Source of the DNA: Aptenodytes patagonicus
Taxonomy: Eukaryota > Chordata > Aves > Sphenisciformes > Spheniscidae
DNA: 64,000 bases
Reading direction: 5' to 3'
NCBI RefSeq assembly: GCF_965638725.1
Contig: NC_134975.1
Coordinates: 1,934,179 to 1,998,178, forward strand
Made by a program: the position numbers and the translations under genes. Positions 46,327 through 57,800 of the stretch are shown piece by piece. The notes beneath the pieces were generated by a model. That model did no database searches. It was given only the letters and a program-made list of their open reading frames with translations, and was not told the origin of the DNA. Each line of letters opens with the position of its first letter. The first letter of the stretch is position 1.

Positions 46327-47610
46327 AGAAGGAAGGGGAAGGGGGGAGAGGGGGGGCTACATTTGTGTAAGGAAAGACATCACATACTGTCAGCACTTCT
46401 CACGATGTAACTGCTTTAGTCCATATTAACCTGAAGTTGCAGATTAGACACACAGCGGTGAGGTGTCTTCCTGGTTTGGTGCCCGGCCCTGTGTGCACTT
46501 TAAAGCGAAACAAGAAACCCTGTTAATGATAGCGGTGCCTCTGTTCAAACGGGGAGGGGGGGAGTAATTCGCGCAATGAATGTGAGCTCAGCAGCCCTGC
46601 CTCTTCCTTTCGTTTCACACTGGAGTAATACCGCAGCGCTGAGCTTTTATTAATCGGCTACCTATACGCTGGCTTTGGGGAGGGCGAGGGAGCGGATCTG
46701 GTTTCGCCTTCCCTTCACGCTCGTACCGGTCCGCTGGACCCAGAGCCGCAAACCACCCGGGTTTCCTCGGCGAAGGTGCTGGGTAGAAGGCGAGGCAGAC
46801 TTCACTTCCCAGCAGCGGGGAGGGCACCTTGGCGCTTCTTTCTTCCTGACCTCACTCTAGAACGGATCCCTCGAAGCACTCCGTGCTCACATTCGCCCGT
46901 CGTTTTCCTCCAGGAAGGTATGCAGCTGGCGTGTATCATGGGATTTTTTTTATACACTCCAAGTAATCTTGGATTTCTTTGCACATTAGATCTAATCAAA
47001 GCCATGCTTTGGTGCCAGAAACACAATGCAACTCAATTTTGAACATTTCATTCGATGCTAACTAGGCTGTTAGAACAATGCTTAATAAACAAACTTCCTT
47101 TTTTTTAAACTCAACCTGGTGTCTTGACACCAAAACTCCTTAAGGCTGTTGTTCAAGCAGAGAGGCTGGTTACCATCTGTACAAGGGTGTGCAGCAACTG
47201 TCAATCAACACACAAATTAGCTTGGTTAATGGGTTGTTTTATGAATGCGTATTTTAAAAATGACTTGGGTATAATGAAGTCTTATTAGGGTTAAGAAGAA
47301 TATTTCAGGGATCCTCAATGTTTTTGGGTTTTTTTTTGGTTTTTTTTTTTTTTGTTTGTTTGTTTTATGAAGAAAAATATCAGATTCAAATATATTTTAT
47401 CTTGAGGTTTCAGTTTAATCTAAATCTGTGTCCTGTATATGTTGTGTTTAACCATACAACTGACTGTTATGAAAGTTCAGCATTACGTCTCTCTGTATAC
47501 ACTGTGGTGCACTTAACTTGTGGATTTTTTTATACTAAAAAAAAAAGTAGAATAAAGACTATTTTGAAAATTTGAATAAAGTAGCAAATTTGCATTAGAC
47601 CTCAAATAAA
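46327..47610 (+). terminator. DAZAP2: DAZAP2 3' UTR with clustered polyadenylation signals
   Basis: The region after the stop codon is AT-rich and contains AATAAA at 47094, 47551, 47575 and 47605. The cluster at 47551-47610 is the likely main 3' end, giving a 3' UTR of about 1.25 kb. The earlier signal at 47094 could give a shorter form. A T-rich run (47331-47355) lies between them. Confidence 0.75.
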
Positions 47611-48436
47611 ACCCCTCGGCTCCTGCCCGTCGCAAGCCTGAGGGTTTCTTCACTTACTTCCTCTTTGCTGCTGTTTTGTGAGCTTCCTCCTCTGGGGTTT
47701 GGTTTCTTTTGGGGGGGTTTGATTTAAAGGAGGAACTGCCCTTGAGGAGGGAGCGGAGGAGGGATGTCTGGAGCTGCTCCTCGCCCCGTCTTTGCGCGTA
47801 GCAAAAGCAGAGGAAAAGTAGTGCCTCGACCTGCCGGAGCCTATGTGTCGGTGCTAAAGCCGGCTCTGGGGGTGAAGCAAACCTGCTCCGCTTCTGATTT
47901 CCCCGAGCCCTCCGAGGTCAGGCGCCTCTCGGGGCAGGGACGGGCTTCCCCGGGTTTGTAGGCTACAATGGGGCTTTCTGTAACTTGCACGATCCATCAG
48001 CCTGTTTTACATGCACGCTTAACCTTAGCCTCCAGATGAGCCATGCTAATTACCCCACCCCTAAATCAGCAGCAGAATAACTTAATTGTTTTGTGAGATA
48101 AGGGAAAAGAAAACAACAGCCACTCTTCAAGCGTTTTGCCACTGGGCTGTATTAGCACCGAAGGGAGGAGATGGGGTGGGTGCGGGCAGCCGGAGCGCGG
48201 CCGTGCCTGCTCTCCTCCGCCGAGCTGAAGTACTCCCTGCCCTTGGTCCGCTCCGGGCAGCGATGGGCAAAGCTCTGACACACATCTACTTATTTTTCTT
48301 TCCATGGTTGGCTTAATAAATTAAGGAGAAAAAAAAAAAAAAAAAAAAAAAAAGCAGCTTGTAGGTCCCCAGCTCCGGGAAATCTAGGCGACTTGGACCT
48401 GAGGGCATCGGAGAGGGGTGCGCTGGGCCCGGTGGC
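47611..48436. other. Convergent DAZAP2-SMAGP interval with A-tailed segment
   Basis: The last part of this interval is probably SMAGP 3' UTR, but I found no AATAAA on the minus strand between 47.6 and 48.43 kb. On the plus strand an AATAAA (48315-48320) is followed 8 nt later by an uninterrupted A25 run (48329-48353). No gene was recognised. Confidence 0.45.
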
Positions 48437-48978
48437 TTAGATAAAATACTCTTCTTTCTCTTTGGATGGAGCATCCTCCATCTGCACCGACACGTCGGTC
48501 TCTGCCGCCGGCTGCTCGTAGGTGAGGTAGCTGCCTTTGTTTCTGTACAGGTAGATGATGATCACCACCAGGACCGTCAGCAGGGTGAGGAACACCAGGG
48601 CGATGACAACTACCAGGGAGAAGGCAGAGAGAGGAGCGGGGTTTAGCCCCGAGCGGTCGGTACCGAGCTGGTAAATAGGGTGGATCCGGCAAGGAGAGCC
48701 CCTACCTGCGATGACCACGGTGTTGGCATCCTCATGGAGAGGTGGGGTGTGAGCCTTCTTCAAGAAGGGGGTTGTCAGCTCTTCTTCATCAAACCAGGAG
48801 AGAGGGAGAGAGGAGAAGGTGAGCAAGCCTGGTCCCGACCTGGCTGAGCCAGGCTTGGCTGGACGGGGCACGCGGTGGCACTGTGCAAGGTCTCACCGAG
48901 GATCAAACGGGACAAACAGCCCGGCAAAGCTGTCCTGGGGTGCTCACCTGCAGTCAGAGGGGGCTGATCTCCTTCCAT
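48437..48978 (-). CDS. SMAGP: Small cell adhesion glycoprotein; complete, 3 coding exons
   Basis: SMAGP is a small type III single-pass membrane protein of epithelial cell-cell contacts. Minus-strand coding exons are 48948-48978, 48706-48783 and 48437-48609, giving 93 aa against 97 in human. It starts MEGDQPPLTAEELTTPFLKK, has a short Thr/Pro-containing extracellular part, one membrane helix (about residues 34-57, VVIALVFLTLLTVLVVIIIY), then a basic stop-transfer RNKGSYLTYEQP and an acidic tail ending EDAPSKEKEEYFI. The human tail SEKEEYFI and the KNKGSYVTYE motif match. There is no cleavable signal peptide. The start exon has a strong acceptor (TTTTTTTTTGGTAG) at 49020, so it is 48948-49020 with 42 nt of 5' UTR. 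The acceptor of the middle exon is a tandem AAGAAG. Confidence 0.93.
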
Positions 48979-49020
48979 CGCATCAGCTCCTTCCAGGTAA
49001 AGGTCTGGGGTCCTTCAGAA

Positions 49021-49520
49021 CTACCAAAAAAAAAAGGAATAAAAGTGATAAATTCACACACGGCACGCCGAAGGGCACAGCCACGAGGCGGGGATGGCGG
49101 TGGGGATGCAGCGCTAATCAAGGCAAAGGTTTTATTCGGGCTGATGGAGAGGAGCGGGCTGTGGCATGCCGGGCTCGCGGGAAGGCGGCGAAGCTAGTGA
49201 AGGTAGGGAAAAAACAGCCACCGACTCCGCAATTTGCTCTCAAACTTCGAGAGCTTCAAATTGCCTGTAAATCCTTGCAAATCCTCCGATCAGCGTCCCA
49301 AGGTTGATGCTGCAGCCGTAAGGTTTCGCCTGCAAAAAAGCAGCTGGACCGGCAGCCGCTGAACCGACCTCGGCGGCTCTGCCCGAGGTGGATGGACAAC
49401 CTTTGTAACCCCCCCCCCCCCAAAAAAAAACGTTCTGCAATGGCTCCGGCGCTCGGGCACGAGTGACTCAGCGGCTCTGCGGAAACGTGCCGCTAGATGT
49501 CAGGAGCAAATAAAATTCAA

Positions 49521-49551
<31 letters not shown>

Positions 49552-52024
49552 AGGAAATTTAACCGCGGGAGCATGGACGTGGGCCAGGAGCGGGGAGCTG
49601 GGAGTGCGGCCGTGCCGTGCCATCAGGATGCGTCTCACGAGGACGGGGCGACGCTAACCCTGCCGGCGACCTCCCGGATTTTGAAAAGCGGGATGAATTT
49701 CTCAGGATCCGGCCCTGCCCTGGTTGTCCCACCATGCCCTTGTGACTCACAGCGCTGTCGGGTGTTTGCAAAACATCCCTTACAACAGCAGGTTTTGCTT
49801 TTGAGCGCTACCCGATGCAAATGTTCGGGCTTACAGAGTCACAGGAATTTGGGAAAACAATTTTCCCCCTTCCCAGCAGCGTGCACGGACGGGCGTGGGA
49901 CCCCTCTCCCACCGGACGGGCGCTGGCACCCCAAGTCTCTGGCAGCTCCCCCGGAGCACGACAACTTCCCCCCGGGCTCAAGCTCAGGCTGGCAGAAGCC
50001 ACCAACTCATTAAACAGCTTTGCTTTAAACCCAGCTTTGCATTAAACCCAGCTTTGCTTTAAACCCAGCTTTGCTTTAAACCCAGCTTTGCATTAAACCC
50101 AGCTTTGCTTTAAACCCAGCTTTGCTTTAAACCCAGCTTTGCATTAAACCCAGCTTTGCTTTAAAGCTCACTGGGCTCCTCCAGCAGCGATGTCTGGGTG
50201 TCAGGGAGCTACACACGATTTCCAAAGCCAGCCACGACCTTCCCACGGAGCAGCAGCCGCTGTTTGGGTGGCTTCGGAGCAAAAAAAATGGGTAAAATTT
50301 CCCCACAAACGTAAGACTGGGATTTAAGGGAAAAGAGGAGAAGGTGCTCCTTGATGGAAAGGGAGCTGGTGGAACCCGGGTGCCTCGGCGAGAGGGCTTC
50401 TTGGGAAGCGTTCAGCATTGCCAGTGGGAAACACAGACCAGTTTCGTGCCCACAGCACCTGCAAAATGGAGTCCTGGGTCCCCCCAAAGGTTTAAACCAC
50501 ATTTTAGCTGGGGGAAAGACTTGCTTCAGCATCAAAATGCCAGCAGTCAGGAAAGTGAAGCTCCCCACGTTGCGTCCCCACGGGAGGGAAGGTCCGCCCA
50601 GACACCCCCTCGCCGCTCCCACCTTGGGATCATGGGAAGGAGCTTGCCAAAACCAACCGGGAACACGGCACAGAAAACCACGGGATATTTTGCAGTGCCA
50701 GGGTTACCTTGCCGGGCCAGGATCCAGCCGCCACGTGGTCGCAGCCTCCGGGTGTCCACAGCGGCTGTGCCGGGGGGCTGACGGAGGTGGGGGGTGACTC
50801 ACTTCCCCAGCACGCTGGATCCGTATGGATCTCCATGTGTTTTTTAAAGCGACGCAGGGGTTGTGTAAAAAAAAAAAAAAAAACCATAATCTTCCTCATT
50901 CTTGCTCTCAGGCCAAGTTGCTCAAGAGCTGTTCCCACAGCAAAACCCTCCCTGCCCTGCAGCTTTGCTCCCGAAAAGCACCATCGAGCGCAGCCTGCCG
51001 TCGGGGATGCTCAGCGGCGCCTTCGCAGCCCCCCATTCCCATTCCCGGTGGACAGAGGATGGGCTGAGCAAACCATCCCTGCAGACTGCTCACCCCCATT
51101 TCTCCTCTGTCACCCCGGGATGGGTCCCCCAGGAGCGACGTGTCGCCCTGCCGGGCGCCCCGCTCAGCTTTCCCACTGGGTTTTCTGCTTTCTGGCTCTC
51201 GCTGTAGCAGGATCAGGCCTTTTCCCTTCCTGCTCGCCTGAAATCCAACTGGAAAACACCCGGCCGAGAGCTGACATTTCGGCTTCTCCCCAAAACCAGC
51301 CGCACTTCAGCGTCCCTCGTGACACGACTCTGTTGCCTCCTGGTGCAAATCCACGTGCCCGATGCAGCCAAACCCCTCCAAGCCTCCCAGGGAATGCTGA
51401 ATTTTTGGGAGTCACCCCCGGAGCCATGTGTCGTGTCCGTCCCCTGTCCCCCCCCCCCCCAGCTCTTACCTGCACCCGCTGTGCCGGGGCGAGCGGCTGC
51501 CGGCACCTGGCACCATGTGCGGCTCTGAGTCTCGCCCAGGCAAAGGCGTTGCCCTTTTCCTGCCTCACCTTTCCAGTCTGGCTGCAATGATGATAAAAAC
51601 CCAGAAATACCTCCTCCGTTAACCCCTTGCTCTCTGGGGAGCCAGCCCATCACCGGGCATCGGGGCGGCGACGCAAGCTCTTGCACCGGGGCAGCGACTG
51701 GCAACAGGGTTTTGCTTCGATATGGGGGAATTTTGCAGGACGGGGAGGTAAAATCGGGGGGTATTTTTTTTTTTTTTTTCTGCACGGCAGCACATTTTCC
51801 GGGAGCTGGCGAAACCGGCTCGACACCTTTTTCCTGAGTCACAGCGGCGCTGGGTGCTGGGGGAGAACAAGGTGACAGATCCCTCCCACACCCGGCTTCG
51901 GCCGCCGTAAACCCGCAGGCGGGGACCCCCCCGGTGCTTGCGGTGGCACCCCCAGCCCAGCTGGTGACGGGCTTTTGCAGGATGGAGATTTGGCCCTCGC
52001 CGGCATCTTCACCCTCCTCTCGCC
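49021..52024. other. SMAGP-BIN2 interval (SMAGP 5' intron/promoter side)
   Basis: No coding exon was recognised here. It should contain the non-coding first exon and promoter of SMAGP, which I could not place. Simple sequence includes a T24-A8 run at 49521-49552, A- or T-runs near 50867 and 51765, a C-run near 51450 and the tandem array described separately at 50009-50166. Confidence 0.5.
50009..50166. repeat. 17-bp tandem repeat, about 9 copies, with higher-order TTA pattern
   Basis: The unit is CTTTAAACCCAGCTTTG or CATTAAACCCAGCTTTG, almost without other variation; the first copy lacks two bases. Copy types along the plus strand run A T A T T A T T A T, so the later part is a 51-bp (three-unit) higher-order repeat. 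Confidence 0.95.
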
Positions 52025-52043
52025 ACCTTTTCTGCCCTCTGCC

Positions 52044-52049
52044 TTTATT
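52044..52049 (-). terminator. BIN2: BIN2 polyadenylation signal
   Basis: TTTATT on the plus strand (AATAAA on the minus strand) lies about 100 bp after the BIN2 stop codon at 52150-52152. It implies a very short 3' UTR ending near 52025. Confidence 0.6.
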
Positions 52050-52149
52050 TCAGACGGGATGGGGGGTGGGAAGCGCGTTACGGTTACGGTGAAACAGTTA
52101 TCTGCCGGCAGCACCGTAAGACGCCTGTTTCCTGCGCCGGGCGCCGGGC

Positions 52150-55100
52150 TCACAGGGAGGTGAGGGTCTCGGTGGGGTCCTGGCAGGGATTTGCTGCTGG
52201 TGGGGGGTCCCGGCTCATGTCCTGGCTCGCGTCCTGCTGCGGCGTCCCGGGACAGCCTTGCTCCTGAGAGAGACGCGGAGGTGATGCCGAGCCGGGTGGG
52301 ATGGAGACCTCGTGCTTCGACCCAAGAAGGACCGAGTCCGTGTCCCCCTGCAGCGCCACCGCACCCACCTTGGTTGGGGAGCCAGAGGGTGAACCGCCAT
52401 CCCCGGTGCAGCCGCTTGACGCCGCGTTGAGAGTCAGATCCAGCCCCATCTGCCAGCAGAGGAGCGTCGCACTGGGCTGGATTTGTCCCATGGACCCCCC
52501 CGAGCCCTGTGTCCCCCACCGGATACCCCCCAGCACAGTTTGGGTCTCCGAACAAGCCGGGCATCCCCCTGCCATCACGGGGCACGGATGTGGCCCCCCC
52601 ACCACGGCATCTCCCCTTCCAGCACCAGAACTTTCTCACCTGAGTTTTGGCCACCTTTGGCTCGACGTCCATCACCTCCATGCTCTCCTCGGAGTCGCTG
52701 TGCTCGCCCGCGGCACTGCCGAGCCGGCACAGCTCCTGCCCACCGCCCGGGGATGGACACGCCAGTGCCTCTGCCGTGGGACTGGGGGCATCGCAGGGGA
52801 CGGCCGGGGATGGGGACGGTGGCTCCCCGGGATGTGCCTGCCCCTCGCCATTGGTGGCCGTGCCGTCCGGCTGACAGGGGTCCCCTGCAGCGGTCGGGGC
52901 TTTGCTCGCCCCCAGCCCAGTTGCGGCTTTTTCTGGCTTCGGTGGTGCGGTGCTGGTGGCCTGGGCAATCGCCTCGGATAAAATCAGCGACGCCAAGGAG
53001 GTGGCGATGCCCTCGGTCCCCACCTGCGCCCTGTTGGCAGCCCCTGCTGGCTCCAGACCCTGGCTTTCAGTGAGCCTGAGGGAGTCGGTGCCCGGCTCCA
53101 CAGCTGCCACCGATGTCCCCTGCTCGTGGGACAGAGCTTCGGGACTGTGGCCAGGCTCTGGAGCCTCCTCGCTGGAGACTGATGCTGTCTCCGACAGGGA
53201 CGCACCGCTGGCGGGTGAAGCCGGTGGTGGGCCAGGGACGGCAGCACCCAGCTCCCCGTTGGAGATGGCATCGGTGGCACTGCTGCCCACCACGGGGGAC
53301 TCCACCGTCGCCTCCGCTTCCACCATGGGCTGCCAGTCTGGCACCTTCTCCGGGCAGGGGAACATGGCCGGGGGGCTCACCGGCGAGGAGATGACCAGTG
53401 AGCGCCGGTTGCTGTGTGGGGGGATGACAGAGGGGGTTAAGCCCCCCTCCGGCATGTCCCACAAGCATCACCCTTGGGGACACACGGCACTGCGGCATCA
53501 GCGCCTCAGCTTGCAGGTGACGCTTCCCCATCCGGCATGATTGGCAAATGACCCAAATTAATTAACCCAGCACCACCAAAGCACCCTCAACCCGGCATTG
53601 GGAGATGCTCGCCCATCCCAGGACTATAGGACTCGGGGCTGCATCACCCTGCTGCTTTTTGGGCTGGGGGGGGACGCGATTCGGCGGCTTGAAGCCCCCC
53701 ACCCTGCCGGAGGTTGCCCGCTCGTTTACCTGGGGACACCTTTAATGATGAAGACTTTGCTGGAGTGCTGCTTGTCCAGTTTGCTCATCACCTCGTAGAG
53801 GTCGTGGTTGAGCTGCAGAGAAGTGGTGGTGGGGGGAGAAACGCATCAGAGGGGACCCCCAGTGCCACCCATCACCTGGCAGCACCACGAACAACCTCGA
53901 GCTGCTCTAAATTATTAAATTAAACGAAGAGCAGCGAGGACTCGAGGTGGGTGGCCAGCACTGGCGTAGCTGGAGCACCTCGGGACGGCTCTGAGACTGC
54001 TGGGGGGGGGGGGGGGGCAAGGGGAGAGGTCTTTTGGGGTGCTGTCTGGCCCCCCACCTTGCTCATCTCCTTGTAGAAGACATCCCGGAGGTTGGAGATG
54101 TTCTGGAAGATGGTCACGTAGCAGGCGATGCGGCTGCGGGAGGGAATACATGGCGGGAGGTGTGGGGGGGTTGGGGGTGCCAACCTATTTCCCGTGGGGG
54201 TTTGGGGTGCTGAGCACCCAGCCGGTGAGCACCCATCCTCTGGGGTCCCCATGGAGATGGGGAACGGCGAATAAACCCTCGGGGTGAGGACACAGCGGGC
54301 CTGGACAGTTGTCCCCGGGGCCACCCTGTTGCAGCGATGGTGCTGCCACCTCCCGGCTGTCGCAGCCACCCGTGGCCGATGTCCCTCGGGGCCACCGCCG
54401 TGTCACCGCCCCGGCCTTTCGGGAGAAAACCCCGCTTCTTCCCCGCCATGGGGGAAAACTGCACCCACCCGCCGGCGCCCGCACCCAGCCCACGTCCCGG
54501 GGCTCAGCAACTGGTTTTCGGGGACCTCGTGCTCAGATGGTGCTTTTTTGAGGTGGCTGCCGTTGCCCCCCCCCCCTTGCAAACGGCGGGGCTGCGGATG
54601 CCATCGGCCTCCAGGCAGAATCATCCCCTGGGGCCACGTGCCTGCCCCAGCCCCTGCCATGTCCCCCAGCCCCTGCGACGTCCCCCAGCCTCTGTAATGA
54701 CCCTGAATCCCTGTGATGTCCCCCAACCCCTTCGATGTCCCCTAGCCCCACAATGTCCCCCAACCCCTGTAATATCCCCCAGCCCCGTGATGTCCCCCAG
54801 CCCCTGCAACATCCCCCAGCCACTGTGACACCCCCAGCCCCTGCAATGTCCCCCAGCCCCTGCGATGTCCCCCAGCCCCGTGATGTCCCCGAGTCTCTGT
54901 GACGATGTCCCCCAGTCCCTTTAATGTCCCCCAGCCCTGCAATATCCCCCAGCCCCTGCAATGTCCCCCATCCCCTGCGATGTCCCCCAGCCCCGTGATG
55001 TCCCCGAGTCTCTGTGACGATGTCCCCCAGTCCCTTTAATGTCCCCCAGCCCTGCAATATCCCCCAGCCCCTGCAATGTCCCCCATCCCCTGCGATGTCC

Positions 55101-57715
55101 CCCAGCCCCGTGATGTCCCCGAGTCTCTGTGACGATGTCCCCCAGTCCCTTTAATGTCCCCCAGCCCTGCAATATCCCCCAGCCCCTGCAATGTCCCCCA
55201 TCCCCTGCAAAGTCCCCCAGCCCCGTGATGTCCCCCAGCCCCAGCAACACCCCCAGTACCTGCCATACAGAACCGGCAGCTCCTCCCGAAGGTCCCTATT
55301 CAGGTCTTCAAACACCGCTTGGGCTTTATTAAACTCCTCCTCGGCCTGTGGGGAGGGAAGGGAGGGCCATGGCTTTGCCGGCACGGCTGGGGCATGGGGG
55401 GCTGTGCCAGGCGGGGGTCCTGCGGGAGGCTCGACCTTGGCGATTTTTGCCTCGTCCTTCTTCTTGGCGCTTTGCAGAGCTTCCAGATGATGCCGGGCGC
55501 TGTCGTAGTCCACCAGCTTACGGCCCCGCTTGGCGATGCGCTCCTGCACAGGGGGCAAGGTGAGCCAGGATCCGGCTCCCCCCCGTCCCCGTCCCCCCCA
55601 CCCAGCATCGCGCACGGGGCGGTACCTTAAAGTCCCCGAACTGAGCCAGGTAGTTCTCCATCAACCGCAGGGCTTGGTCGGCCAGCTTCGCCTCGTAGTC
55701 GTCCCACAGGAGGTCATTACTCTGCGGGGTGGAAAAAAGGGGGACGGGTATAATGCCTGGATTCCTCCCCCAGCCTCCCCTCCGGCCGTACGTGCCGGGC
55801 TGCATCCTCAGGGACCCCCCACCCCTCAGCTCGCCGGCCCCCCTGCTGCTCGAGGGGGACCCTTGGGGACAGCGGGGGCACAAGGGGCTCACAGCTGCGA
55901 TGGCTTTCAGCTCCTCGTGACCGTCCCAGTCGGTGCTGTAAATCTCCTGCAGTGTTTCGGCCACTTTCCGGGAGCTCTCGTGCATCACTGCAGCCCAGCC
56001 AGGGGATGCAAAAATATTATTTATTATTATTTATTAATTTTTATTATTTCTTACTATTTCTTATTATTTCTTACTCTATTTCTTATTATTTCTTATTATT
56101 TATTATTCCAGATAAGAAAATGCAACAACGCTCAACCCCCTCCCAGCTCCTCCGTGGTGCCCACGGGGTTTTCCCAGCGTATTTAGGGGGACGGGGTGCC
56201 GTACCTTTCACTGCGCCAAGGAAAGCCTTGAGGTCTTTGTAGAGTTTATTGCCTTCGTTCTGCAAAGCAATGCGGCGAGGGGACAGGTCAGGGCCGTCCC
56301 TGAGGGCTCACGGTGATTTCCACGAGCCCGGCGGGGACGGAGGGACCCCGGGAGACAGCGGGGTCAAGGGCTGGTGTAGGGGTGTCCCCATCCCCCTGCT
56401 TCCCCGCTCCCCGGTGTGACCTGCTGCAGGTGGAAGTTGTACGCGCTTTGCTCGAACTGCTCGTCTTTGGTTTCCACCGTTTTGCCCAATTTCTGCAAAA
56501 CCTGGGATGGAGAGAGATGGAGATGTGGGACAAGCCGTCAGCCCCGAGCTCGGCGCTGCCCACCGGGCTCTACCTGTTGGCGGGGATCAGGGTCAGCCCT
56601 GGAAAAAGTCTGCGCTTGGGGGGATGCTGAGGATCTGGCGGAGCCGATGCCGAGCAGTGATTGGGATGGGGGATGCAAAACTTCCGGCGTATCCTTTGGT
56701 GCTTTTATTTTTTTAGAGGAAAACGGTGACTTTTTGGGTGCTAACCCATCACCCTACCCTATAAAACCCTGTAGGTACAGCCCTATGTACCCCAAAACAT
56801 CCGTGCACGTGACTATGGGGGCAGGCAAAGCCCTGGGTGCTGCCTCACTGGGCACCGGTGACACCGTGCTGAGGATGAGGATGGTCTGCGGGCTGAAGGC
56901 TGCCTCTGGAGCCACCATCGCAGGAGCGCGGTGGGGCCAGGGCCAGGCAGGAGGAAGCTTTGGGGTGTCCAGGAAGAGTTTGACCCCCCCAGGAAGGGGC
57001 CGGGGCCTGGCCTGGGCTGATACGGCCGCGGGGGAGCTGAATTTAGCACCAAGCCCCAGCCAGGAAACCCGGGAGTGCGTGGGTTGAGTTTGGTTTGGGG
57101 GGGGGGCTTCGCATCGCCCCCAAAATGGGAGTCGCTGCCTGCTTTTTTGGAGAGAGAAAGGGAAAAAGACGCCTCTGAACCGCCCCAAAACAGCTGAGAA
57201 TCGCCCCGCTTCTGCCTGCTTCCGGAGCCCTTCCCCCTCGCTTCCTGCGTGGCCGGTGCGGGCTACGCCAGCGTTCCTGGGACCACCCCCACATTGGGTC
57301 CCGCTGGGGACTGTCACCTCTGGCCAGCCCAAGGGACCCTGTGCCAGCAGCGCACGGTCCCTCCGTAACTACCGGAAGGCGTTTTGGGTGGAAAAAAATC
57401 CCACTTTTGGAGAACCCAGCAGCTGCCAAAGCAGCTTGGGGGACTTGGGGAGATGCCATCAAGCCCAAAGCCTTGGAGCAACGATGACGTTGACCCAGAA
57501 GCGCCCAAATTAACACCCTATGAGCACCCATGGGCGCTGAGTGGTGCCTGTTGTGCCACCCCCTCAGCACCGCAGTAGAAAAAAAATTAAAGAGTAAAAT
57601 AAAGTAAGGGGTTTTGGGGCTGGGCATCGCGCCGTACCTTCTCCTGCGCCCGGCTGAACCGTTTCTGGACCTGCTTGGCAAAGAGCCCGGCTCCCCCGCT
57701 CTTGCCCTCTGCCAT
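52150..57715 (-). CDS. BIN2: Bridging integrator 2 (N-BAR protein, leukocyte amphiphysin-like); complete
   Basis: BIN2 binds and curves membranes in leukocytes (podosomes, phagocytosis, motility). Minus-strand exons are 57638-57715, 56421-56501, 56205-56259, 55893-55987, 55626-55721, 55436-55543, 55260-55345, 54058-54133, 53730-53812, 52640-53411 and 52150-52449. They total 1830 nt (609 aa; human 565) with consistent phases. [20 protein letters not shown] is the N-terminal amphipathic helix of an N-BAR domain spanning about residues 1-250 ([73 protein letters not shown]). The 772-nt exon and last exon encode a Pro/Ser/Glu-rich, probably disordered tail that diverges from mammals. No SH3 domain is present, as expected for BIN2 and unlike BIN1 or AMPH. 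The exon 6 donor is AAG|GTCGAG, a weak but GT site. The precise last-exon border rests on TGGCAG|ATGGGG and the phase. Confidence 0.95.
54640..55258. repeat. Minisatellite with 115-bp higher-order unit in BIN2 intron 7
   Basis: The basic unit is about 17-18 bp, ATGTCCCCCAGCCCCTGCA-like. From 54881 a 115-bp higher-order unit that begins TGATGTCCCCGAGTCTCTGT repeats at 54881, 54996 and 55111. The array ends only a few bases from the donor of BIN2 exon 7 (exon starts at 55260). On the transcribed-sense strand it is G-rich (GGGGCTGGGGGACAT). Confidence 0.95.
56020..56107. repeat. AT-rich microsatellite (TTATTA / TTTCTTATTA)
   Basis: Irregular TTATT and TATTTCTTA units lie in the BIN2 intron between the exons at 55893-55987 and 56205-56259. 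It is strikingly AT-rich against the GC-rich surroundings. Confidence 0.9.
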
Positions 57716-57800
57716 GGCTGCAGCTCGGTTCCTGCTCGCAGCCGCGCACTGCGGTTTGATGTTTGCTACGGAGGAAGTTCAAGGCGAGGCAGCTGCTGGC
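57716..57800 (-). promoter_or_regulatory. BIN2: BIN2 proximal promoter: ETS (PU.1-type) and RUNX sites
   Basis: GAGGAAGT, the PU.1 core with preferred flank, lies at 57771-57778. TGCGGTTT (RUNX-type TGYGGT) starts at 57750. Both lie within 65 bp upstream of the BIN2 start codon, with no TATA box or CpG island. Neighbouring PU.1 and RUNX sites in a TATA-less promoter are typical of myeloid genes, which fits leukocyte expression of BIN2. This is inference from motifs. Confidence 0.5.

Noticed and set aside
49021-52024. Additional small gene between SMAGP and BIN2
   Set aside because: Many short open frames are present but none shows a known motif, plausible splice structure or sustained coding character.
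54533-55250. Gly-rich open frames ([11 protein letters not shown] repeats)
   Set aside because: Translation of the BIN2 intron 7 minisatellite.
54881-55258. Regular repeat array considered as CRISPR-like
   Set aside because: No constant repeat with unique spacers, eukaryotic intron context and no cas genes; it is a minisatellite with a higher-order unit.
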